A stretch of DNA of 29,490 nucleotides. Origin: Methanosarcinales archaeon. GTDB lineage: Archaea; Halobacteriota; Methanosarcinia; Methanosarcinales; Methanogasteraceae. The number at the start of each line of letters is the position of its first letter. Within the stretch, counting starts at the first letter, position 1. The notes below the pieces were generated by a model that saw nothing but the letters and a program-made list of their open reading frames with translations, did no database searches and was not told the origin of the DNA. Both the position numbers and the translations under genes were made by a program. This document shows positions 7,561 to 14,848 of the stretch, in pieces. The stretch is from contig JAUWHQ010000142.1 in the NCBI GenBank assembly GCA_030605805.1, positions 1 through 29,490 on the forward strand, in the 5' to 3' direction.

Positions 7561-7658
7561 ACTCTTCCTCAAATTAGGTCTATGAATGTGCTCTTCTTAA
7601 ATCTATCTAATCGAGCGCAGGTCGCTCGCCCAGGATCGGAACCCGGGTCCGCAATGCC

Positions 7659-7696
7659 AAAAAAATAGCGGATGTGCCGAATTGATCGACACATCC
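7659..7696 (-). terminator. Intrinsic-terminator-like hairpin and T-run on the minus strand
   Basis: On the minus strand a 7-bp stem GGATGTG/CACATCC (7670-7676 with 7690-7696, 13-base loop) is followed by GCTA and then a run of seven T (7659-7665). It lies just downstream of the 88-residue gene that ends at 7707. A second 7-bp hairpin (7699-7705 with 7712-7718) overlaps that gene's stop codon. Confidence 0.5.
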
Positions 7697-7706
7697 CCCA
7701 GAGGTT

Positions 7707-7973
7707 TCACCACCTCTGAACGTATGTGACCAGATCTCGCTTTGCCTCGAAGTTGTCCTCCAGCCGGTCAACCATCCTGTGATACAGCGTGTTGAGCGAC
7801 GGGAAGCCCCATGGATCTTCGAGATGGTGAATAGCCCAGGATGATGCCTGTTTCGCATTCATCTGACCGCTGCTTATGAATTCCACAGCGTCTTCGGCTA
7901 TCTTGTCGATACCGATGAGATCGAGCTCATCAAGGTTCATCTTCACTTCGACGGGTTCAACATGTTCCAGCAT
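7707..7973 (-). CDS. Small hypothetical protein with strong ribosome-binding site
   Basis: The 88-residue protein belongs to no family I recognise. It is acidic at the N-terminus (MLEHVEPVEVKMNLDELDLI) and predicted mostly helical, with a tryptophan-rich middle (ASSWAIHHLEDPWGFP) and a C-terminus LVTYVQRW. AGAGGTG lies 6 bases before the ATG at 7971-7973, supporting real translation. A terminator-like hairpin follows, and a 16-bp perfect palindrome lies ~57 bases upstream, so it looks like an independently controlled single gene. It could be part of the small-gene/PIN neighbourhood, but the terminator separates it from the PIN pair. Confidence 0.68.
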   Translation of the reverse strand: MLEHVEPVEVKMNLDELDLIGIDKIAEDAVEFISSGQMNAKQASSWAIHHLEDPWGFPSLNTLYHRMVDRLEDNFEAKRDLVTYVQRW

Positions 7974-8030
7974 TTATTACACCTCTTTCCCTTTATGTAA
8001 TACTTTATGTAGCAGTAGCAACATGAAATA

Positions 8031-8046
8031 TTACTAAATTTAGTAA
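8031..8046. promoter_or_regulatory. 16-bp perfect palindrome, candidate operator
   Basis: TTACTAAATTTAGTAA is an exact 16-base palindrome, centred about 65 bases upstream of the small gene that starts at 7973 on the minus strand. It is too short and AT-rich to be an RNA hairpin of note. It fits a homodimeric repressor site better. The regulator is unknown. The TTTATGTA pair at 7992-7999 and 8004-8011 is a nearby direct repeat. Confidence 0.4.
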
Positions 8047-8317
8047 ACATGTTAATCACATATAAACATTTCTATCAGGTGGGACTACCAGCATTGGTCT
8101 TTCCGAATAATATTCTAACCAACGGTTTTTCAGATTTGCCATCGGACACGGATTTGTGCATCCACCGCTTTTGAGATATGTTATTTTGTCATAACACATA
8201 TTTTATTTTAATCACCGAGCAATCCGCCGGTGCTGATCGATAAAACCATCTCGTAGCTATTCCCGGTTCTCGCATTTCCCGATCATTGTGGCATCGTAGC
8301 CCACTCGCACGCCCGGA

Positions 8318-8461
8318 TCATAAGGCAGAGCTGGCACCAGCCTTCACAACCTCACAATGGCGCGAGACCCCAGTCTCAACGAAATCGCCATATTGCCGCT
8401 CATGTAACTCATGGCTCCTGCTAAATAGATCGCCTATCTGGGAGAAGTGCAGCCAACGATT
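8318..8461 (-). pseudogene. Possible C-terminal remnant of a transposase or other mobile-element gene
   Basis: A 47-codon open stretch with a stop at 8318 reads GDLFSRSHELHERQYGDFVE then TGVSRHCEVVKAGASSAL on the minus strand. There is no start codon, and a stop lies directly upstream. The sequence has protein-like composition and sits in a GC-rich island whose far side ends in a 5-bp CACCG/CGGTG hairpin (8214-8233). That arrangement resembles the 3' end of an IS element such as an IS200/IS605 tnpB with its structured right end. I have no firm family match; this is inference. Confidence 0.28.
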
Positions 8462-8798
8462 TCACATTCCATATTTGTAGCTCCAAAACCTATATTCCAC
8501 GCTATTTATGTCTAATTTAATTCATGGTTCTGCGCGCGGGCATCTGCGCAGTTGCCACCATAACAGGGAATACTATGAAAATTCATTGCATCGATTTATG
8601 GGGTGTTATTGGCATTTGATAAATAAATCGGCATTTTTTTGAGTAAATCGATCATCCCTTTCATTATATATTACATTTGTTATTATTATGCTCGACCGAT
8701 ACATTAAAGAACGATTGGATTTATTGTCGATATAACACAGCAACTGAAACGGATGTGCTATTATCGTAGACGAACTGGACAAACAGATTCTCAAGGCA

Positions 8799-9200
8799 AT
8801 GTCAGAGGGCATTGGTGTGGGGCCCAGATTGGCTGAGCTTGCCAGACATCTCGAGGTTCCAAGAAGTACTGCGAACCTGCGTGTCCGTATGCTCACAGAA
8901 AAGAACATTATCACAGGATTTCGTCCCCAGATCAACTGGGAGGAACTGGGATACTATATTAATGGCTATATCGGGATTGAATGCCCAAAACCGATTGTTG
9001 GTGATTTGCTCGACTTTTTAAAAGATCAGGAGTGGGTTTTTGGAGTGTGGGAGGTCACATCCGGGAAATATGGGTTGCTTGTGATGTGCCGATTCAAACA
9101 ATACAGCGAGATTGAACAGTTGAAAACGTTTACCAGAACTGTACAAGGAATTCGGGACGTGGATGTGTTTTTGCTCGGATCATATCATTCTCTGAAATGA
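8799..9200 (+). CDS. Lrp/AsnC-family transcriptional regulator
   Basis: An N-terminal winged helix-turn-helix (RLAELARHLEVPRSTANLRVR, then MLTEKNIITGFRPQINWEELGY) is followed by a RAM-like ligand/oligomerisation domain (INGYIGIECPK... VFGVWEVTSGKYGLLVMCRF... TFTRTVQGIRDVDVFLLGS). This is the Lrp/AsnC layout. From the ATG at 8799 the protein has 133 residues and would lack part of the first helix. The frame clearly continues upstream as VDELDKQILKA (8766-8798), the usual Lrp N-terminus, but no ATG, GTG or TTG is available before the stop at 8745. A non-standard ATT/ATC start, or a sequence error near 8755, is therefore likely. The regulated genes are unknown; the gene stands alone before the HTH-CBS gene. 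Confidence 0.8.
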   Translation: MSEGIGVGPRLAELARHLEVPRSTANLRVRMLTEKNIITGFRPQINWEELGYYINGYIGIECPKPIVGDLLDFLKDQEWVFGVWEVTSGKYGLLVMCRFKQYSEIEQLKTFTRTVQGIRDVDVFLLGSYHSLK

Positions 9201-9267
9201 TTGTTGGGCAATCTTTCCATGATCGACAGATATATTATAGTTCACGAGGTCGATTTTAAGATAGGTC

Positions 9268-10176
9268 ATGAAACTTACAGCTATCCAGATCGAGATTTTA
9301 ACGACGCTTATCAGTCTTTTCCGCAAGAAAGGGCGCGCGGTGAAAGGAGATGAGATCGCCGTGGTGATCGACCGTACTCCGGGCACCGTGCGGAATCACA
9401 TGCAGGCACTCAGGGCACTCGGGATGATCGAGAGCGTGCCCGGACCGAAAGGGGGCTACCGCCCGACAAGCCAGACTTATGATGCCCTTAATATCACCAA
9501 TCTGCCAGACAAGACCGAAACAAACATATATCGCAATGGTAAGCTTGTGGATGACGTGACTGCATGTGAGATCTCATTTACGACCGTCCAGGATCCGAAA
9601 ACATGCAACGGCAGGGTCAAGGTCGTGGGCAATATTCGCAAGTTCCATGATGGCGACATCATCAAGATCGGACCAACACCGAACAACAAGCTCGTGATTC
9701 GGGGGAAAGTCATCGGGCGGGATGATACGAGAAACATCCTGGTTTATGCGATCTCGGATGTCATCATCCTGCCAAAGAGGCGCATCAGAGAGTGTGTCAG
9801 CAGCAGCCGTATTACGATCGATGTGTATACTACTGTGAAGGAGGCTGCTGACATCCTTCTAAAAAATGAGATCAACGGCGTTCCCGTGACTGATAAAAAT
9901 AATATCGTCGGCGTTGTGACGTTGACCGACATCGTAAGAGCTTTGATCGCCGGATTCGTCAATCGGAAGGTGTGGAATATCATGTCAGGGGATGTGGTTT
10001 CGATCGATGGCGATGCATCGATCTCCAGCGTTGCAAAACTCTTTGACCAGTACCATGTCAACAACATCATCGTGGTCGTCAATGGGAAACCGTATGGCGT
10101 TGTATCAAAGGGAGATCTGCTCAGCGACCAAGCAGGCATCGGCGAATCGATCATCGCACCCGCGATGAGCGCTTGA
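9268..10176 (+). CDS. HTH and CBS-domain transcriptional regulator (COG2524 type)
   Basis: The 302-residue protein has three parts. A winged helix-turn-helix comes first (about residues 1-70: IQIEILTTLISLFRKKGRAV... RTPGTVRNHMQALRALGMI... GPKGGYRPT). A beta-rich middle domain follows (about 85-175: NGRVKVVGNIRKFHDGDIIKIGP). Two CBS motifs complete it (about 180-295: VKEAADILLKNEINGVPVTD... VGVVTLTDIVRA, then ASISSVAKLFDQYHVNNIIVV... YGVVSKGDLL). This is the archaeal COG2524 architecture, in which adenine nucleotides or S-adenosyl compounds may bind the CBS pair. No metabolic neighbour reveals the target genes. It is preceded 67 bp upstream by the Lrp-like gene, and may be cotranscribed with it. 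Confidence 0.87.
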   Translation: MKLTAIQIEILTTLISLFRKKGRAVKGDEIAVVIDRTPGTVRNHMQALRALGMIESVPGPKGGYRPTSQTYDALNITNLPDKTETNIYRNGKLVDDVTACEISFTTVQDPKTCNGRVKVVGNIRKFHDGDIIKIGPTPNNKLVIRGKVIGRDDTRNILVYAISDVIILPKRRIRECVSSSRITIDVYTTVKEAADILLKNEINGVPVTDKNNIVGVVTLTDIVRALIAGFVNRKVWNIMSGDVVSIDGDASISSVAKLFDQYHVNNIIVVVNGKPYGVVSKGDLLSDQAGIGESIIAPAMSA

Positions 10177-10227
10177 TACGGATACCGGAGATACCTCAGG
10201 TCCCGGCAATCCTTCTGATCACTCGGA

Positions 10228-10617
10228 TTACCATGCTGCATAGATGGGGCGTTCTTCAACATCCGCCACCATCGCACCACCAAGTTTGGAGTGTAGTATG
10301 CTTCGTACCCGCCCGACACCCTCAGTGACCAGTTGGATGCGCGCCATCTGTGTCTCCCGCTCCTCATAGAAGAGATCGTTTCCCTGGACCACTCTGTGCA
10401 TACTGATATCGAGCTGCTGCACTCTGGCGATGATCCCTGTTGTGCCGATGGTGATATCGTCGTGACTGGTCGATGACAGGAAGACCGGATCACCGACATT
10501 GATATGCAGCACGGAAACAAAATTATGTGGACTTCTGATCTCGATGGTGCGGAGTGCACGATTTTCCAGATCACGCATCGTGTTATTTGACAGTCCGGAC
10601 AGTACAATACATTTCAT
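10228..10617 (-). CDS. DUF473 family protein
   Basis: The 129-residue protein matches archaeal DUF473: MKCIVLSGLSNNTMRDLE, RTIEIRSPHN, VGDPVFLSSTSHDDITIGTT, DISMHRVVQGN and YEEREMQ-like YEERETQMARIQL. The function is unknown; conservation among methanogens and Archaeoglobi suggests a housekeeping role. Beta-strand content is high and no catalytic motif stands out. The gene starts 7 bases after the end of the PAC2 gene on the same strand, so the two are probably one transcript with PAC2 first. Confidence 0.83.
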   Translation of the reverse strand: MKCIVLSGLSNNTMRDLENRALRTIEIRSPHNFVSVLHINVGDPVFLSSTSHDDITIGTTGIIARVQQLDISMHRVVQGNDLFYEERETQMARIQLVTEGVGRVRSILHSKLGGAMVADVEERPIYAAW

Positions 10618-10623
10618 TGTGAA

Positions 10624-11361
10624 TCACCCATACATCGAGAGTGGATGTGGCGGTTCCTCCTCCATTTCTATCGTATGTCTGATATCCTCTGCGAGTTTCT
10701 GCATCTCAAGTTCGATCTGCCCTGCCTCCACGATCAGTTTTTCGGTATCGATCGAGAGGTTGTACAGATCGTTCAGGACCTGGATCACAGCAACCGCGGC
10801 AAGCGGATCCGGATTTGGGCTGCGAGTGCTTCCGAGGAGGCTGATCGCAGGAAAATTGCGCGACGCGCATTCGGTCACGATGCTTCCCGCAATTCCGGAG
10901 ATCGTGCCCATCTGAAAGATTTCAACCAGTTTCCCGATGTTTTCAACCCTTTCCTTTGTTGTCGCTGCACCAAATACGATATGCTTCTCAGCCTCCAGTG
11001 GGATGCCGGCAACCGAGACGACCTCGCGGGCGTTGATCGATACCGCCCAGTCGATGAGCGACTTACTCACGATATAAGCGATAGTCGGATGGATCGGGAT
11101 GTCCGAAACCACCACGATCAGCTCGTTCTTCGCACTTTCATATATCCGCACCGGCAGGTTCACCCGCCCCTCGAGCAGCATCGCAACCGGCGGAAAGTGC
11201 CTTGATTTGATCGCGCCTATATACTCCATATCAAGTTCGTGTATAATCTGCTGGCTTGCAATGCTTCCCACAAGTCCGATTCCAGGAAAGCCTTCTACGA
11301 TTACCGGGTTGCTCGACCTGGGTTTTCTTGCAATCACCTCAACTTCCGGATCCGGTACCAT
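10624..11361 (-). CDS. PAC2 family protein (archaeal proteasome assembly chaperone-like)
   Basis: The 245-residue protein matches the archaeal PAC2/COG2047 family. Motifs are VIVEGFPGIGLVGSIASQQI near the N-terminus, GAIKSRHFPPVAMLLEGRV, VVVSDIPIHP and SVAGIP, then GTISGIAGSIVTECASRNFP and LLGSTRSPNPDPLAA. The C-terminal ~45 residues are helical and acidic, a possible coiled coil. Family members include PbaB-like chaperones that help order proteasome alpha subunits; others have unknown roles. It is the first gene of a two-gene unit with DUF473 and lies back to back with rpl15e. No proteasome gene is in the window. Confidence 0.86.
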   Translation of the reverse strand: MVPDPEVEVIARKPRSSNPVIVEGFPGIGLVGSIASQQIIHELDMEYIGAIKSRHFPPVAMLLEGRVNLPVRIYESAKNELIVVVSDIPIHPTIAYIVSKSLIDWAVSINAREVVSVAGIPLEAEKHIVFGAATTKERVENIGKLVEIFQMGTISGIAGSIVTECASRNFPAISLLGSTRSPNPDPLAAVAVIQVLNDLYNLSIDTEKLIVEAGQIELEMQKLAEDIRHTIEMEEEPPHPLSMYG

Positions 11362-11530
11362 GATTGGAAGTAATTGGGGTGCTGGTAGATAAAGATTCTG
11401 ATCGCCCGGGAGTTTGGATAACGCTTAATAGTGAACACATCCAAAGATCCTACTTCATCGGCGGGAACGCTCCCGCAGGGATGTGACTGCGAAAAAGAGC
11501 AGTTGAACCATAAAACAGGTGAATTTGCAA

Positions 11531-12109
11531 ATGACAAGATCGTTTTACACATATATCAGAGATGCATGGAAGAATCCTGACCAGACCTACGTGCGCGACC
11601 TCAGATGGCAGCGGCTTCAGGAATGGCGCAAGGAACGAAGCGTGGTTCGGATCAGGAGACCGACCCGCATCGACCGCGCACGCTCGCTTGGTTACAAGGC
11701 AAAGCAGGGCATCATCATGGTGCGTGCGAAGGTGCGGCGCGGCGGCAGACGCAAAGCAAGATACATACGCGGGCGGCGGACAAAGCGCATGGGGATGCAC
11801 AAGATAACGGCGCGAAAGAGTCTGCAATGGATCGCTGAGGAGCGCGCAAGCCGGAAATACAAAAACATGCAGGTTTTAAACTCGTATTGGGTCGGAGAAG
11901 ATGGGAAACACAAATGGTTTGAGATTATACTGGTCGATCCGAACCATCCTGTGATTAAAAAAGATCCGCACCTGAAATGGATATGCGACGTCCGCGGTAG
12001 GGCAGAACGCGGCTTGACCAGCGCCGGACGAAAGGGGCGGGGCTTGAGAACGCGTGGTAAAGGCACCGAGAAGACGCGACCAAGCATCGGTTCACATCGA
12101 GGGAAGTAG
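11531..12109 (+). CDS. rpl15e: 50S ribosomal protein L15e
   Basis: The 192-residue, very basic protein is L15e of the archaeal/eukaryotic large ribosomal subunit. It has MTRSFYTYIRDAWKNP at the N-terminus, RLQEWRKERSVVRIRRPTRI, ARSLGYKAKQGI and a C-terminal RGRAERGLTSAGRKGRG. The ATG at 11531 is chosen because the family starts M-(A/T)-R-S-F; a GTG at 11519 would add four residues. GGTGA lies 8 bases upstream. The length is normal. The gene is divergent from PAC2 with a ~170-bp intergenic region that must hold both promoters. Confidence 0.96.
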   Translation: MTRSFYTYIRDAWKNPDQTYVRDLRWQRLQEWRKERSVVRIRRPTRIDRARSLGYKAKQGIIMVRAKVRRGGRRKARYIRGRRTKRMGMHKITARKSLQWIAEERASRKYKNMQVLNSYWVGEDGKHKWFEIILVDPNHPVIKKDPHLKWICDVRGRAERGLTSAGRKGRGLRTRGKGTEKTRPSIGSHRGK

Positions 12110-12179
12110 AACCGTTCTGAGATTTGTGAGAAGTCGGCTACCCCAAATGGCAACACCTACAAGCAAGGAGAAGCCATGG

Positions 12180-13730
12180 TCACGACACCATCCGCTTCTT
12201 CCGCAGCAGGCGGTGGTACGCGATTGCAAAGCGGTGCGCCTCGTCCCGGATCTCCTGTACAAAGAGCGAGGCGGTCTCCTTTCGGTCGACCGGCAGAGGA
12301 CGGGCGAGAGCCGGGGCGTAGATCTCTTCCTCTCGTTTGGCAATTGTGATGATCGGAATATCGAGCCCGAGTCTTTCAAGCTCTGTGCGGGCTGATGAGA
12401 GCTGTCCTTTTCCCCCATCGATGATGATTAAGTCCGGGAATTCGCCGTTCTCCTTTTTCAGGCGTGAGTACCGCCTCCGTATGACTTCGGCGATGGCGGC
12501 GAAATCGTCGATCTCCTCAACCGTCCTGATCTTGAACCGCCTGTAATTCTGTTTATCAGGCTTTCCTGACCGGTACTGCACCATCGAACCTACCATCGAG
12601 GTGCCTGACAGGTGGGAGATATCGAAGCACTCGATGACCTCCGGAATATCCGGAAGCCCGAGAAGATTTTTCAGCCTCTCAAGTTTGAGCTGCCCGCCAA
12701 AGAACGTGATCTCGATGTTTTTCCTGACAAGATCGAGCAGTTTCTTCTTCTCTCCTCGCTTTGGAACCGTGATCCTGACCCGGCTCCCCTTTCTCAGGGA
12801 GAGAAACCGGATGAGCACGCCGCTTACTTGGTGCGGGAGGATTATCTCTACCGGTGGGTCATGTTCTGCGTAGTACTGCACAAGAAATTCGTCGATCACC
12901 TCCTCGTGCCCGTCAAAGACGAATTCCTGCTTTTCTGCAAGCGTCCCTTTGTATACGTTGAAGAGCATGAGGTAAACCTGCCCGTCGCTTTCCACGTAGT
13001 TGACCACATCCTCATCATAGCTCTTCTGCCGGTCAACATGCTGGCGCTCTGCGAGACGCTCGATAGCAGCGATCTGGTCTCGCAGTTCCATCGCCTGCTC
13101 AAATTCCTGGTTTTCAGACCGCTCTGCCATCTCCAGCGACAGGGACCTGATCAGTTCGTCTGTATTTCCGCGGAGTACCGATTCAGCCCTGCCGACCTGC
13201 ATGCGATAATCCCCACCATCGATATTCCCGATGCACGGGGCGCTGCATGATCTGATATGGTGGCGCAGACACGCCCGTCTCGGAAGCTTTTTGCACGACC
13301 TCAGCTTAAACGTTCTTTTTACGACCGAAAGTATGTAATCGCGCTCTCTTGCAGAGACGAACGGTCCGAAGAACGTACCATCGCCGCCTGCCTTTCGTGC
13401 AATGCCGATTCGTGGAAATTCGCCGTCTGTGATATGGATATAGGCGTAATTCTTCGCATCCTTGAGATCGATGTTGTATCTCGGCTGGTGTTTCTTGATG
13501 AGCGTGTTTTCAAGAATCAGTGCCTCGATCTCGTTGTCGGTGATGATGAAATCGACAGACGCTGCTTTCCGCACGAGGGCTTCCGTCTTCGGGTCCGGGT
13601 CATGCCTCCTGAAATAGCTGGAGACGCGTTTTTTGAGGTTCTTTGCCTTTCCTATGTAGATGATGCTGCCGGCGGCGTCTCTGAAGAGGTAACAGCCCGG
13701 GTGCGCAGGGAAGCGGGATGGATCGATCAT
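12180..13730 (-). CDS. uvrC: Excinuclease ABC subunit C, short archaeal form
   Basis: The 516-residue protein has an N-terminal GIY-YIG nuclease (GCYLFRDAAGSIIYIGKAKN, residues ~12-95). A cysteine-rich region follows (C147, C155, C162, C166 by eye, in SCKKLPRRACLRHHIRSCSAPC). A UVR motif lies near residues 205-230 (EFEQAMELRDQIAAIE), and the C-terminal RNase H-like nuclease shows ECFDISHLSGTSMVGSMV and LIIIDGGKGQLSSA. UvrC makes the two incisions of bacterial-type nucleotide excision repair. Bacterial proteins are ~600 residues; the C-terminal helix-hairpin-helix pair is missing here, as in other methanogen UvrCs. uvrA and uvrB are not in the window. The gene family reached these archaea from bacteria; that is established knowledge, not seen here. 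Confidence 0.95.
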   Translation of the reverse strand: MIDPSRFPAHPGCYLFRDAAGSIIYIGKAKNLKKRVSSYFRRHDPDPKTEALVRKAASVDFIITDNEIEALILENTLIKKHQPRYNIDLKDAKNYAYIHITDGEFPRIGIARKAGGDGTFFGPFVSARERDYILSVVKRTFKLRSCKKLPRRACLRHHIRSCSAPCIGNIDGGDYRMQVGRAESVLRGNTDELIRSLSLEMAERSENQEFEQAMELRDQIAAIERLAERQHVDRQKSYDEDVVNYVESDGQVYLMLFNVYKGTLAEKQEFVFDGHEEVIDEFLVQYYAEHDPPVEIILPHQVSGVLIRFLSLRKGSRVRITVPKRGEKKKLLDLVRKNIEITFFGGQLKLERLKNLLGLPDIPEVIECFDISHLSGTSMVGSMVQYRSGKPDKQNYRRFKIRTVEEIDDFAAIAEVIRRRYSRLKKENGEFPDLIIIDGGKGQLSSARTELERLGLDIPIITIAKREEEIYAPALARPLPVDRKETASLFVQEIRDEAHRFAIAYHRLLRKKRMVS

Positions 13731-13931
13731 GGTTCTTTCGGGAGTCGCTTATTTAGCGTCTCTTATCCGGGGTCTTTTGCGGCACAGCCCAAAAATATAG
13801 CGATTTTTGTTGCAGTCAGATTCGTGGGATTCGTCCAAACGTGTCATTCGTGATGAAATCAGCACCAGTGGACGGCAACGCCGACGCTTACGCAGATATG
13901 ATGAATGGTACGTCAGAGATCGAAAATCCGG

Positions 13932-14831
13932 TCAATCCGCCATCAATTCAAGGAAAATTTCTTCAAGCGGGGTCTCAGGCGCCCTTACCCCGACGATATC
14001 CCCGTCATTCTCGATGATCTTTCTTGTGATGCGGTTGATAGCGTCGATACTGGATGTTCTGATCAGATAATGGTCATTACACAGTTCCATGCCCTCAAAA
14101 TGGAGATTACTGACATCATCGATCCTGAACTCGATCTGATACTCGGTACGCCCGTATCTCTCGATGATATCTTTGGTAAAGTCATTTACGATCTTTTTTC
14201 CGTTGTTCATGATCAATATCCGGTCGCAGATTGATTCGACCTGATACAGGTTGTGTGCGCTGAAAACAATCGTTTTTCCCCTGCCTTTCAGTTCCCTGAT
14301 AAAATCCACGATGTACTTCGAGGTCATCGGATCGAGTCCCGAGGTCGGCTCGTCATAGATGAGAACTTTCGGGTCATTGATCAGGGATCTGGCGATGGCG
14401 ACCTTTCTTTTCATCCCTTTCGAGAGTTCACCGATCTTCTTCCTGTTCGGATTAAGATCAAGCGCAGCCAACAATTCCTGGATGCGGCTGGTTGCGATAT
14501 CCTTCTTTACACCGAATATCTCGGAAAAAAAGATCAGATAATCCATGACACGCATGTTCTCGTACAGAGGAGAGTCTTCCGGGAGAAATCCGATCTTTTT
14601 CTTGATTTCAACTTCGTTTGTCGCAAAATCGCATCCAAGAATGTTTATTTCCCCGCTGCTCTCTGGAACAAGCCCGCTGATCATCTTGAGGAGCGTGGTC
14701 TTTCCTGCGCCGTTTGGTCCTACGATCCCGAATATCTCACCCTCGTAGATCTCGAGATCGATGCCCGCCACCGCTAAGAAGTCATCGTAGTACTTGCATA
14801 CGCCCTTCACACTGATAGCCACGTCGCCCAT
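13932..14831 (-). CDS. ABC transporter ATP-binding protein (ABC-2/NatA type)
   Basis: The 299-residue ATPase has Walker A GPNGAGKTT, Q-loop IGFLPEDSPLY, signature LSKGMKRKVAIARSL, Walker B VLIYDEPTSGLD and H-loop SAHN. It ends in a ~70-residue C-terminal extension typical of NatA/CcmA-like exporters. It should energise the two permeases encoded divergently from 14849. Only 17 bases separate the two start codons, so the promoters must overlap the opposing coding regions. The transported substrate is not evident; NatA-type systems export Na+, drugs or polypeptides. The ATG at 14829-14831 follows the usual family start. Confidence 0.9.
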   Translation of the reverse strand: MGDVAISVKGVCKYYDDFLAVAGIDLEIYEGEIFGIVGPNGAGKTTLLKMISGLVPESSGEINILGCDFATNEVEIKKKIGFLPEDSPLYENMRVMDYLIFFSEIFGVKKDIATSRIQELLAALDLNPNRKKIGELSKGMKRKVAIARSLINDPKVLIYDEPTSGLDPMTSKYIVDFIRELKGRGKTIVFSAHNLYQVESICDRILIMNNGKKIVNDFTKDIIERYGRTEYQIEFRIDDVSNLHFEGMELCNDHYLIRTSSIDAINRITRKIIENDGDIVGVRAPETPLEEIFLELMAD

Positions 14832-14848
14832 GGATAGAGATTAATACG

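Larger units (their letters stand above)
7974..8759. other. Gene-poor AT-rich spacer
   Basis: About 790 bases hold no convincing intact gene. They contain the palindrome at 8031-8046, a 6-bp hairpin TGTTAT/ATAACA (8179-8196), a GC-richer island at about 8210-8470 that may be a mobile-element relic, a CTGCGC/GCGCAG hairpin near 8526-8548, and AT-rich promoter-like sequence from 8660 on. A GATATAA box near 8729-8735 could serve the Lrp-like gene downstream. Confidence 0.5.

Noticed and set aside
7611..7655. tRNA 3'-half-like sequence on the minus strand (GGGTTCCGATCC T-arm resemblance)
   Set aside because: The loop TTCCGAT does not fit the T-loop consensus, and no D-arm, anticodon arm or matching 5' acceptor strand lies upstream. 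Treated as chance similarity.
8286..8480. 64-residue plus-strand ORF
   Set aside because: It is antisense to a more protein-like minus-strand frame, lacks a ribosome-binding site, and has the Ser/Arg/Pro-rich composition of a shadow frame.
7974..8759. RNase P RNA or SRP RNA in the GC-rich island
   Set aside because: The conserved RNase P core sequences and the SRP GGAAG-type domain are not present on either strand as far as I can see.
9744..10607. 287-residue minus-strand ORF across the CBS regulator and DUF473 genes
   Set aside because: Shadow frame; both strands are explained by recognised families in other frames.
12612..13250. 212-residue plus-strand ORF inside uvrC
   Set aside because: Antisense to unambiguous UvrC coding sequence, with no family motif.
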